This document shows positions 22,071-30,106 of a stretch of 42,607 nucleotides of DNA, piece by piece. The DNA comes from an uncultured Bacteroidales bacterium (lineage in GTDB: Bacteria > Bacteroidota > Bacteroidia > Bacteroidales > Bacteroidaceae), in NCBI GenBank assembly GCA_902789725.1, contig CADAPC010000049.1:1-42607 (forward strand), given 5' to 3'. Under the pieces are notes generated by a model. The model was not told the origin of the DNA. It was given only the letters and a program-made list of their open reading frames with translations, and ran no database searches. A program made the translations under genes and the position numbers. Numbering within the stretch: the stretch's first letter is position 1; the number at the start of each line of letters is the position of its first letter.

Positions 22071-23570
22071 TCAGTTGTTGGCAATCTTTTTATTAGCCAG
22101 CTTCTTAGCCCAAATGATGTACCACACCAATAAACCCACAGTGATGCTCCCACCCAGAATGTAGGACACCAAGTGTGTGAGCTGGAATCCTTCAGGAGCA
22201 ATAAAGATGTAGGTGGAACATACGATGGTCATCCACAGCGAGGGCAAAAGCGTGATGAGGTAAGCGTATGGCTTTGTGCCTTCAGTCGCACTACGCTTGG
22301 TGAGCCACACGGTGATGGTCCACAGGGTGATGCAGGCAAGGGTTTGATTGAACCATGCAAAGTAGCGCCAAAGGATGTCGAAGTTGATGAACATCAGCGC
22401 CGCACTCACCGCAAAGAGAGGCAGAGAGAGAATTAGGCGCTTATAGATTTTGTTTTGCTTATACTTCATGAAGTCGGCCGAAATGAGACGAGCCGAGCGG
22501 AAGGCTGTGTCGCCACTCGTGATGGGTGCAGCCACCACACCAAGCACTGCCAGCACGGCTCCCACACCACCTAACCAGTTGGTGCAAAGTGCATTGACCA
22601 GAACGGCTGGCGAAGGCTTACCAGTTTCAGGATTGATCATCGCTGCCACCAACTTCTCGTAAGGAGTGTCGCCTGCCACATCGAGACTGTCGGCAAACTT
22701 GATGGCCGCAGCAGCCCAAATGAGCGCTACCAACCCTTCTGCAATCATGGCGCCATAGAAAACGGGACGACCATATTTCTCATTCTTCATACAGCGTGCC
22801 ATCATAGGACTTTGAGTGGCATGGAAACCACTCACGGCTCCACAGGCAATGGTGATGCACAAGCCTGGGAATAGGGGAATGGTGCTTGAAGGATGATGAT
22901 TGGAAAATGCCTCTGTAATCTCAGGTATGGTCCCATCGTAGGCAAAGATGCCGTAGAGCAACCCTACTGCCATGATGAGTAAAGCTATGCCAAAAATGGG
23001 ATAGATTTTCCCAATCAACTTGTCAATGGGCAATAACGTGGCCATAAGATAATAAACAAAGATGATGAGCACCCAGAAATACTTCGACCATAGGAAACCG
23101 TTGTCCGCCATCATGCCATCCAGCAGGTCGGCAGGTGTGGTCACAAATACGGTTCCCACCAAAATCATCAGCACCAACGTCAAGATGCGAAGCACAAAAC
23201 GCGCTCCCGCTCCTAATTCGTCGCCAATGATTTCTGGCAAGCTCGCGCCATTCTTTCGCATGCTGATCATACCCGACATATAATCATGCACTGCACCGCC
23301 AAAAACACATCCTAACACAATCCAAAAGTAAGCAGCAGGGCCAAACAAGATACCTTGAATTGCTCCGAAGATGGGGCCTGTGCCTGCAATGTTCAGAAAT
23401 TGGATAAGAAATACTTTCCATGTCGCCATAGGCATGTAATCGACACCATCCTTCGAGGTGTAACAAGGAGCTGTACGTTGAGGGTCAGCACCAAAAACCT
23501 TGTTGACAAATGCACCATAAAGCACATATCCCAAGACAAGGAATAAGAAAGACGCAATAAACGTAACCAT
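22071..23570 (-). CDS. cstA: CstA-family peptide/pyruvate transporter
   Basis: This 499-residue inner-membrane protein of the carbon-starvation CstA family has about 12-14 hydrophobic helices. Family hallmarks are DGVDYMPMATWKVFLIQFLN, IAGTGPIFGAIQG, FGGAVHDYMSGMISMRKNG and GFHATQSPMMARC. Characterised members take up peptides or pyruvate; which applies here cannot be read from the sequence. The length is that of the shorter CstA type found in Bacteroidetes. The 59-residue gene follows after 22 bp. A possible -7 box TAATTTTG is at 23615-23608. Confidence 0.92.
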   Translation of the reverse strand: MVTFIASFLFLVLGYVLYGAFVNKVFGADPQRTAPCYTSKDGVDYMPMATWKVFLIQFLNIAGTGPIFGAIQGILFGPAAYFWIVLGCVFGGAVHDYMSGMISMRKNGASLPEIIGDELGAGARFVLRILTLVLMILVGTVFVTTPADLLDGMMADNGFLWSKYFWVLIIFVYYLMATLLPIDKLIGKIYPIFGIALLIMAVGLLYGIFAYDGTIPEITEAFSNHHPSSTIPLFPGLCITIACGAVSGFHATQSPMMARCMKNEKYGRPVFYGAMIAEGLVALIWAAAAIKFADSLDVAGDTPYEKLVAAMINPETGKPSPAVLVNALCTNWLGGVGAVLAVLGVVAAPITSGDTAFRSARLISADFMKYKQNKIYKRLILSLPLFAVSAALMFINFDILWRYFAWFNQTLACITLWTITVWLTKRSATEGTKPYAYLITLLPSLWMTIVCSTYIFIAPEGFQLTHLVSYILGGSITVGLLVWYIIWAKKLANKKIANN

Positions 23571-23691
23571 TTTTTTTGTTTTCTATCAAATGTCAATAAA
23601 AATTAAACAAAATTAAGATGAAAGGGAAGAAAAACCTTCACTTTTTATACAGTCATGCGCTGTATGTTGTGCAAAAGTACGGAATTATCCT

Positions 23692-23699
23692 TATCTTTG
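23692..23699 (+). promoter_or_regulatory. -7 box of the GHL10 gene
   Basis: TATCTTTG lies 20 bp before the start codon at 23720, with a TTG about 22 bp upstream as a weak -33 element. Confidence 0.5.
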
Positions 23700-23719
23700 C
23701 AAAAAAATTAAGGTTAATC

Positions 23720-25330
23720 ATGACGAATCGATATAAAGCAATCTTTTTGTTTGCGTTTTTGACATTTCTGACAACAACACTTTGTGCACAAGTAAACTTT
23801 TCCTCTGCCACAAGGTTTCCTTACAAAACAGAGCACCCCTTGCGTGAGACTCGTGCCGTTTGGCTCACCACCATCGGTGGGTTAGACTGGCCCCGAGTGC
23901 ATGCTGTTGACGAGTCCAGCCGCCAGCGGCAAAAGGCAGAACTCATCAGCATACTCGACAACTACCAGAAAGCCAACATCAACACGGTCATTTTCCAGAC
24001 ACGCGTACGTGCCGCTGTGCTCTACCCCTCCCACATCGAGCCTTGGGAACTGAGCCTGACGGGAGTGGCGGGGAAAGACCCTGGCTACGACCCGCTGGCC
24101 TTCTGTATTGATGAGTGCCACAAACGAGGCATGGAACTGCACGCCTGGGTGGTGTGCATCCCTATCGGCACCAAGGAGCGACAAGCCAAATATGGATCGG
24201 CATCGTTGGTGAAGCAGCACCCCGACTTGGTGAAAACGGCCAAAGGAGGGGAAATGTTCATGAAGCCCGGCAATCCGCAAACGGCTGAGTACATCGCCAC
24301 CATCTGCAAGGAAATTGTGGAAAACTACGATGTCGATGGCATCTCTCTCGACTACATCCGCTATCCTGAATCCATCTTCAACTATTCCGACGATGAGCTA
24401 TACCCACGTTCCTCGACTCAGAGCAAAGCCGAATGGAAGAGAGAGAACATCACACGCATAGTCAAGTGTGTGCACGACATGGTCAAACCCATCAAGCCGT
24501 GGGTGAAGCTGAGCAGTTCGCCCATCGGGAAATATCGCAACACCAGCCGCTACAGTGCTGGCGGATGGAACGGCTATGATGCCGTGTGGCAAGACCCTGT
24601 GCTGTGGCTGGAGAAGCATTATCAGGACATGCTCTTCCCCATGATGTACTTCACCGGTAACAACTACTACCCCTTTCTCTATCAATGGTTGGAGAAAAGC
24701 AATGGGCACCCCATCTGCCCGGGACTCGGCATCTATTTCCTTGATCCCCGCGAGGGACGATGGATGCTCAACGAGGTGCGTGCAGAAATGCATGCTGCCC
24801 GCGATGCAGGCATTGGCGGCATCGCCTTCTACCGAGGTGAATTTCTCACCAAAAACTGCAAGGGCATCTATGATGCTACTTGCCAAGAATTTTTTCCCTA
24901 CCCTGCCCTCACCGCCCGCATGACCTGGATGGGTGACACCGTTCCACCTGCCGCTCCTACATCTTTGTATATTAAGGAGGGGACGCTTTTTTGGAGCCAA
25001 CCGCAAACCTCCCTACCCATGAAAGGGAAAGAGGGGAAAAGCGGGACACTTCTCTACAATATCTATGGCTCCGACACATACCCTGTGAATGTGACCAAAG
25101 CAGAGAATCTCCTTGCAGCCAGAGTACAAGACTCTTTCTGGCGGCTCAACCCCAAGGCAAACAGAGTGAGCCACTATGCCGTCACAGCCATCGACCGCCT
25201 GGGCAACGAAAGCTCGGCCTTACAGGAAGAGCTGGCACAGCCAAGACAAATCAATGTGTCGAAACTCATCAATCCTCCCATGAAAAGCACTTCGAAAACC
25301 TCGAAGCGCAAGAAGAAGAAAAGGAAATAA
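23720..25330 (+). CDS. GHL10-family (DUF187) secreted glycoside-hydrolase-like protein
   Basis: This 536-residue exported protein has a signal peptide ending TLCAQ (about residue 24). The catalytic-type domain at about 35-390 starts with LRETRAVWLTTIGGLDWPR and contains QTRVRAAVLYPSHIEPW, GMELHAWV, VDGISLDYIRYP and WVKLSSSPIGKY, the pattern of the glycosyl-hydrolase-like 10 family. A fibronectin-type C-terminal domain follows (about 420-515), and then a very basic tail of Lys/Arg/Ser. Members are suspected to act on peptidoglycan or other glycans; the substrate here is unknown. The Met at 23720 was chosen because it begins the signal peptide. Confidence 0.88.
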   Translation: MTNRYKAIFLFAFLTFLTTTLCAQVNFSSATRFPYKTEHPLRETRAVWLTTIGGLDWPRVHAVDESSRQRQKAELISILDNYQKANINTVIFQTRVRAAVLYPSHIEPWELSLTGVAGKDPGYDPLAFCIDECHKRGMELHAWVVCIPIGTKERQAKYGSASLVKQHPDLVKTAKGGEMFMKPGNPQTAEYIATICKEIVENYDVDGISLDYIRYPESIFNYSDDELYPRSSTQSKAEWKRENITRIVKCVHDMVKPIKPWVKLSSSPIGKYRNTSRYSAGGWNGYDAVWQDPVLWLEKHYQDMLFPMMYFTGNNYYPFLYQWLEKSNGHPICPGLGIYFLDPREGRWMLNEVRAEMHAARDAGIGGIAFYRGEFLTKNCKGIYDATCQEFFPYPALTARMTWMGDTVPPAAPTSLYIKEGTLFWSQPQTSLPMKGKEGKSGTLLYNIYGSDTYPVNVTKAENLLAARVQDSFWRLNPKANRVSHYAVTAIDRLGNESSALQEELAQPRQINVSKLINPPMKSTSKTSKRKKKKRK

Positions 25331-25348
25331 TAGGGTTGAAAAAAATAA

Positions 25349-25382
25349 AGGCTCGCCCCCTGATGTGAATAGGGGCGAGCCT
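25349..25382. terminator. bidirectional terminator between GHL10 and rtcB
   Basis: AGGCTCGCCCC pairs perfectly with GGGGCGAGCCT (11 bp). On the minus strand it is followed by TTTATTTTTTT, so it should stop rtcB transcription; it also follows the convergent GHL10 gene. Confidence 0.8.
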
Positions 25383-25390
25383 CTGCATTC

Positions 25391-26629
25391 TTAATCTTGC
25401 TCTTCGTTCAAATCAATCTCCACACTGGAGTCGTATGAACTGGTAGCCTTCAGGTTGATGACAGGACGGATGAAGTATTCAACCTCTACGGTGTCCTCAA
25501 TCAGCCGAAGAATCTCCTTCGGATCCTTGTAAGCCATCGGACTTTCATCGATGGTGCCTGTTCCAACCGATGTTGAGTAGATGCCCTTCATCGACTCTTT
25601 GTATTCTTCCAGGTCAATGAGTTCCTTGGCATCGGAACGAGAGAACAAACGACCTGCACCATGAGGGGCTGAGCAGTTCCAGTCTTCATTACCCTTGCCA
25701 CGGGCGATAATCAAACCGTCGCGCATATTGAACGGAATCACCAGCTTTTTGCCTTTCGGAGCCGCAACGGCACCCTTGCGCATCATCTTCATCGAGAAAT
25801 CGATGTAGTTGTGCGTGGTGTAGATTTGCTCCACCACATCGACTTTCTTTCCGCTCCCCTCGCTGATGGCCTCCTGCACCAAGTGGTCAATCACCTGATG
25901 GTTAAACTCCGCATAAGCCTGCGCAACAACCATATCGGTGATATAGCCCTTCATGGCTTCGCCCACCAGGTAGGCACGGGTAGGTCCCTCCTGCTTCATG
26001 GCCTCGTTCTTCCAGTATTTCCACACCTTCTGACCGAGATTGCGACTGCCACAGTGAACCGTGAAAGCGTAGTTTCCTTCAGGAGTCACCCCCACCTCAA
26101 TGAAGTGGTTGCCACCTCCAACCGTACCGATGCTGTGGTAGAACATGTGTTCTGACTGACCAATGCGCTTCATGAAGGCTGTGATGCCTTTTTCCGACAC
26201 ATCCATCAAGTTCACCATTTCCGGCCACTGCTGACGTGCTTCTTGCAGACGCTGCTGCAGATGCTTATAGAGGTCGGAATGGGCATAGACCGATTTCTGA
26301 TGAATGGTCATGCCAAACTTCACCTTTTCGCGTATCAGCCGTTCAATGGCGGGGTAGTCCTCGCTGCGGATGGGCAAGTTGGTGATGGCGGTCGATACCG
26401 AACATCCGATGTCGCCTCCCACATGGTCGGGATTGACGTGGTCGGTAAACGGAACCGTAAATCCAACCACGATGTCCTTGCCTTCATGCACGTCGGGCAT
26501 AATTCTGATTTTGGCACCCTCAAACATGGGGCTGTCCAGAAACTGGTACACCAACGAAAGTGCACCCGATTCTATATTGTCGGTAAAAATCTTACAATCT
26601 TTACAATACTTTCCTTTTAATTCTAACAT
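25391..26629 (-). CDS. rtcB: RtcB-family RNA ligase
   Basis: This 412-residue protein of the RtcB family joins RNA 2',3'-cyclic-phosphate or 3'-phosphate ends to 5'-hydroxyl ends with GTP and manganese. Metal and nucleotide motifs are present: MPDVHEGKD near residue 45, GGDIGCSV with D73 and C76, GGGNHFIEVG with H175, HCGSRNLGQKVW, and SAPHGAGRLFSR carrying the His that is guanylylated in the family. The Met at 26629 was chosen as the start of the conserved N-terminus, with an A/G-rich AAGAAGAAAC sequence before it. It stands alone without an archease gene. The natural role in this group, RNA repair or otherwise, is not established here. Confidence 0.92.
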   Translation of the reverse strand: MLELKGKYCKDCKIFTDNIESGALSLVYQFLDSPMFEGAKIRIMPDVHEGKDIVVGFTVPFTDHVNPDHVGGDIGCSVSTAITNLPIRSEDYPAIERLIREKVKFGMTIHQKSVYAHSDLYKHLQQRLQEARQQWPEMVNLMDVSEKGITAFMKRIGQSEHMFYHSIGTVGGGNHFIEVGVTPEGNYAFTVHCGSRNLGQKVWKYWKNEAMKQEGPTRAYLVGEAMKGYITDMVVAQAYAEFNHQVIDHLVQEAISEGSGKKVDVVEQIYTTHNYIDFSMKMMRKGAVAAPKGKKLVIPFNMRDGLIIARGKGNEDWNCSAPHGAGRLFSRSDAKELIDLEEYKESMKGIYSTSVGTGTIDESPMAYKDPKEILRLIEDTVEVEYFIRPVINLKATSSYDSSVEIDLNEEQD

Positions 26630-26759
26630 AGTTTCTTCTTTTTTTCTCTGTCTCCAGAGTGTTTCTGTTTCCTTCACATACCTATGAACATAGAGACCGA
26701 AAGATGTGAATATCTATCAGCCCCACATCCTCATCAGAGAAAAAAATGCACGATTTACG

Positions 26760-26948
26760 TCATTTGATACCTAACTTCCCCATCCCTTCAAAGAAATTGC
26801 CAAGCGTGGGAGCTTTGTCATAATACTCCTCCGTGACAGTCTGCGAGAAAGGCACATGCTGGTTAAGCATGCGTTCCAAAGTGGCAAGCATCTCAGCACG
26901 AGCCGTGGGACTATTGTTCAGCCCCGACACAAGGTGGTCGGCTCCTTG
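26760..26948 (-). pseudogene. C-terminal remnant of an unidentified gene
   Basis: A minus-strand frame of 62 codons without a proper start encodes LNNSPTARAEMLATLERML, then HVPFSQTVTEEYYDK and NFFEGMGKLGIK before the stop. It has protein-like composition, and a stop codon lies just upstream in frame. It fills most of the gap between rtcB and the ATP-grasp-like gene. An internal Met could start a peptide of about 43 residues, but a remnant is more likely. Family not recognised. Confidence 0.4.
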
Positions 26949-26994
26949 CTGCTTTCTTCATCGTTATGAACTGTTGATTAAAGATGGTATTATT

Positions 26995-27945
26995 TTATGA
27001 GCGATAAACAATCATGAGCCTCCCCTCCGAAAGTACAGCCTGAAATCCCTTTTCTCGCTCAGGCGTGAGGGCGATGGTGGCATGAGCACCATACCGCTCG
27101 TAGAGCAACAGGGCAAGGATGCCCATGTTCATGCGCAAGTTCAACTCCAGACAGGGATGAATGCTGCCATCAGCTGTCTTGAGCATATCCACACCCACAG
27201 GACCATGATAGGCCAACTTGGACAAATAAACCTTATGAAAATCGATGAACTGTTGCAAGAGCTTCTCATCCACATCAATGCGCCGCAAGAGGTCTGCCTG
27301 ACTTTCCACATAATTGTATCCATACGCTCCATGAGCCGATGCAACAAATACAGAATACCCAAGAAACTCTACCTGATGATTCGGATGGATGAAGAACTCC
27401 ATCGCAAAGTCAAGCACCTTGTTCTCGTAATACTCATCCACCACGTACCCCCCCTGCGAGGATATGAAACCTTGCAGACGCTGCTGGGTCGGCACGTCAA
27501 AGGTGTCTGACACAAAAACTCCTCTACCCGAAGATGACCACAGCGACTTGAAGATGAAAGGCATCAAGGAGGGCTCTCTCGCTTCCATGAAAGGGGAGAG
27601 GGTTTTCTGGAACTTCATTCCCCATCCCAGCAGGTTCACATCGTGCAGGGTGCCCAACAGCTGCTTCAGATAGAAGCACGAATATTCCCGGCTCGAAAGC
27701 CTCCTTACTTCTTCCAGCCATTCGTCTGACGGCAACAATTCCTCCGGCACACCCATCTGCTTGTAACGCTGCTTGGTGGCTAAACTCCATCCCCAGGGAC
27801 CAGCAAATTGTGTCCCCTCCCATACATAAGCCAAATCAGCCAAATCAACTTCCATTTGCTGAATACGCTTCGGCGGCAGATACTGGCGCGCATTGGTAGC
27901 CAATGCCATATCGTTGGAACAATTGAAAATGCACGGTATATTCAT
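26995..27945 (-). CDS. ATP-grasp-like hypothetical protein
   Basis: This 316-residue cytoplasmic protein starts MNIPCIFNCSNDMALATNAR, an N-terminus typical of a conserved Bacteroidales protein of unknown role. The middle and C-terminal parts have ATP-grasp features: MPFIFKSLWSSSGRGVF (Lys and Ser/Gly-rich nucleotide loop), YYENKVLDFAMEFF, GPVGVDMLK and HPCLELNLRMNMG, where Glu, Asn and Arg resemble the metal-binding strand. It may ligate a carboxylate to an amine; substrate unknown. The Met at 27945 was chosen because upstream residues are non-conserved leader. A -7 box TACCTTTG is at 27993-27986. Confidence 0.7.
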   Translation of the reverse strand: MNIPCIFNCSNDMALATNARQYLPPKRIQQMEVDLADLAYVWEGTQFAGPWGWSLATKQRYKQMGVPEELLPSDEWLEEVRRLSSREYSCFYLKQLLGTLHDVNLLGWGMKFQKTLSPFMEAREPSLMPFIFKSLWSSSGRGVFVSDTFDVPTQQRLQGFISSQGGYVVDEYYENKVLDFAMEFFIHPNHQVEFLGYSVFVASAHGAYGYNYVESQADLLRRIDVDEKLLQQFIDFHKVYLSKLAYHGPVGVDMLKTADGSIHPCLELNLRMNMGILALLLYERYGAHATIALTPEREKGFQAVLSEGRLMIVYRS

Positions 27946-28301
27946 CGCACGATGATTGTCTGAAATTCTTTTGACAACATGGTTGCAAAGGTATATAAAA
28001 ATTTTTGATTGATAAACCGATGGCATAAAATATTTCTATTATCGCAACAAATTGCCGCCTTACTAAGGAATTTTTGCTGATATACAAGGGCGATTTTTCT
28101 ACCATTAATGTGCGCAATTTTTAGATTTAATCCTCGCAACTTTTTTCTTTAACGACCAAAGGTGAATCCTATGTAAGAGAAAGTAAGCAGATACGCTTAC
28201 GACTTTTCCATCTTCAGGGGGTGGAAAAGGGGTGGGAAAACGAGCAATAACTGGTTGATAATGAAATAAAAGTGGGTAGAAAGTCGATTTCCACCTACTT
28301 T
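27946..28301. other. divergent intergenic region
   Basis: AT-rich spacer between two divergent genes. It contains the -7 box of the ATP-grasp-like gene (27986-27993, minus strand). I see no further gene or RNA. Confidence 0.5.
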
Positions 28302-28333
28302 TTTGTCGGAATGAAAAGATTGGCGTAACTTTG
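28302..28333 (+). promoter_or_regulatory. promoter of the membrane regulator gene
   Basis: TTTG at 28302-28305 and TAACTTTG at 28326-28333, 20 bp apart, lie 24 bp before the start codon. Confidence 0.75.
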
Positions 28334-28356
28334 CCGCCGAAAAAATCAGAACAATT

Positions 28357-30006
28357 ATGATGATACGTAAAAAATGCTTCAAGACTTTGGTGATGCTTTT
28401 ATCGCTGGTGAGCATCATCTGCCTTTCTGCATGCACAGAGAGAAAGGCGCGCATGGCTGAACTGTTGGCAATGGAGAATCCAGACAGTGCTGCTTCTTAT
28501 TTGACTACCGTAGATACAACACGCATGGAGGAGGGCGAGCGTGCGTTGTACACACTCACTCGTGCACTGGTGCTGGAAGAGAAGTGGCAACGTACACATG
28601 CCGACACTGCGGTATGTCTGCACGACAACGAGGATGACTGGTCATTCATACGGAAGAGTTCAGAGGAAAAGGGGGCGCTTGACAAGGAACTGGACAGCAT
28701 GATGGCAGACTCGTCACTCCTGCGTGCGTACCGCTATTATGAAGAGAAGAGCATGGGCGGTGTGACAGACGACGATGAGGATTTGCGTCGCTTTGGTCGC
28801 ATATGCTATGTGCTGAGCCGTCAGTATCAAGACAACGACACGCTGTTGCAAGCCGACCAACTGTTTTTGCTTGCCATCCATTGTGCAGAGGCTTGTGGCG
28901 ACAATGAGACAACCTATCGTGCTTATCACCTGTGGGGACGGCACTTGATGTATGTGCACGGCTTTGCCAACACCCACGAGACATACTGGTGTCTGCAAAA
29001 GGCATTGAAGCACTTCGACCGATGCCGCAACAATTCACAATGGCTGCTCACCCTCGTGAACGACTACGGGTGGGTCTATCTCAGCCTCTTGCCACTCAAT
29101 CCGCACAGCTTTCCCACCTTGGTTCATGCCGCAAGCATTGCCAGTCAGGGGAAATACATATCTGAGGCCATGTACGACTCGGTGGCAGCACTCATCGACA
29201 GTGTAGAGAACACCCCTTTGCTGCCCTTCGATTCCCACACAAATTTCACCTCTACTTACGACGGAAAGACAACAGTGAGGGAGCAGGGCGTGCCAAAAGG
29301 ACTCTTTATGGATAGGGAACAGACCTACGAGGAGGAAGTGAAAAACGGTGTAGCAAAGTCATCGGTGAAAAGTGTGCAGGAGAAGTTTGAGGCGGACAGG
29401 CAACAAGCAATTAACCACCTGAATGTACAAACACGCACGTACCTCGCCGCCGGCTATGCACGTAAGGCAGCCATGCTGCAATCGCGGTTGCTGTGGGCGG
29501 TGATTGGCTGCCTCATCTTGGCTGTGCTGGTGTTGCTGCTCATGTTCTGGAACTGGAGAGGAAGAACACAACGGAAACACCAAGCGGAGCACATGGAACA
29601 GGAGCAGAAAATGAAATTGTTGTCGGCACAACTAAAACAAAAGGAGACGCTGATTGCCTCGCTGCGTGGACACATCATCGACAAGAGCGAGATTCTGGAG
29701 ATGCTGGAACCGACAACAGGAAAACGCACAGTCATCAACGCACGGAACTGGCAAGAAATCGAAGCGACGCTCGACACAGCGGACGGACTGTTTGTGAGCC
29801 GATTGCGAGCGGAACATCCATCATTCAGCGAGGAGGACGTGCGGCTGTGCATGCTCATCCGACTGAAACTGAGCAATGCCGCCCTGTCTGCCATCTATGC
29901 CATCTCGGTGTCGGCAATACAGCATCGGAAGCAAAAACTGAAGAAAGAAGGCTTTGACGTGACAGACCCGGCGGTGACACTCGACCAAGTGATTGAGAAC
30001 TATTAA
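28357..30006 (+). CDS. membrane-spanning TPR-HTH transcription regulator
   Basis: This 549-residue protein has an N-terminal lipoprotein-like signal (LVSIICLSAC), a helical TPR-type sensor region (about 30-300; HTDTAV-like helices and YRAYHLWGRHLMYVHG), a basic-acidic linker, one transmembrane helix at about 381-400 (LLWAVIGCLILAVLVLLLMF), a coiled coil (about 405-450) and a C-terminal helical DNA-binding domain (EEDVRLCMLIRLKLSNAALS, ISVSAIQHRKQKLKKE) of the LuxR-like type common to Bacteroidetes one-component membrane regulators. The TPR part should face the periplasm and the HTH the cytoplasm. It lies 100 bp upstream of the second TonB-dependent receptor on the same strand and probably controls it. 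Confidence 0.8.
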   Translation: MMIRKKCFKTLVMLLSLVSIICLSACTERKARMAELLAMENPDSAASYLTTVDTTRMEEGERALYTLTRALVLEEKWQRTHADTAVCLHDNEDDWSFIRKSSEEKGALDKELDSMMADSSLLRAYRYYEEKSMGGVTDDDEDLRRFGRICYVLSRQYQDNDTLLQADQLFLLAIHCAEACGDNETTYRAYHLWGRHLMYVHGFANTHETYWCLQKALKHFDRCRNNSQWLLTLVNDYGWVYLSLLPLNPHSFPTLVHAASIASQGKYISEAMYDSVAALIDSVENTPLLPFDSHTNFTSTYDGKTTVREQGVPKGLFMDREQTYEEEVKNGVAKSSVKSVQEKFEADRQQAINHLNVQTRTYLAAGYARKAAMLQSRLLWAVIGCLILAVLVLLLMFWNWRGRTQRKHQAEHMEQEQKMKLLSAQLKQKETLIASLRGHIIDKSEILEMLEPTTGKRTVINARNWQEIEATLDTADGLFVSRLRAEHPSFSEEDVRLCMLIRLKLSNAALSAIYAISVSAIQHRKQKLKKEGFDVTDPAVTLDQVIENY

Positions 30007-30065
30007 GGCGAGCTATGGCCCAAGGGATTAAGCCCAAAGATGCCCAAAAGCAACAAAAACAATGG

Positions 30066-30106
30066 AAGATAATCATCTCAGATTTAGTAATTATTAGAAC
30101 ATACCT
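30066..30106. repeat. 41-bp inverted repeat, right copy
   Basis: Perfect reverse complement of 20403-20443. Its last base is directly followed by the ATG of the receptor gene at 30107, so it forms the whole proximal 5' leader including the ribosome-binding region. Confidence 0.95.
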
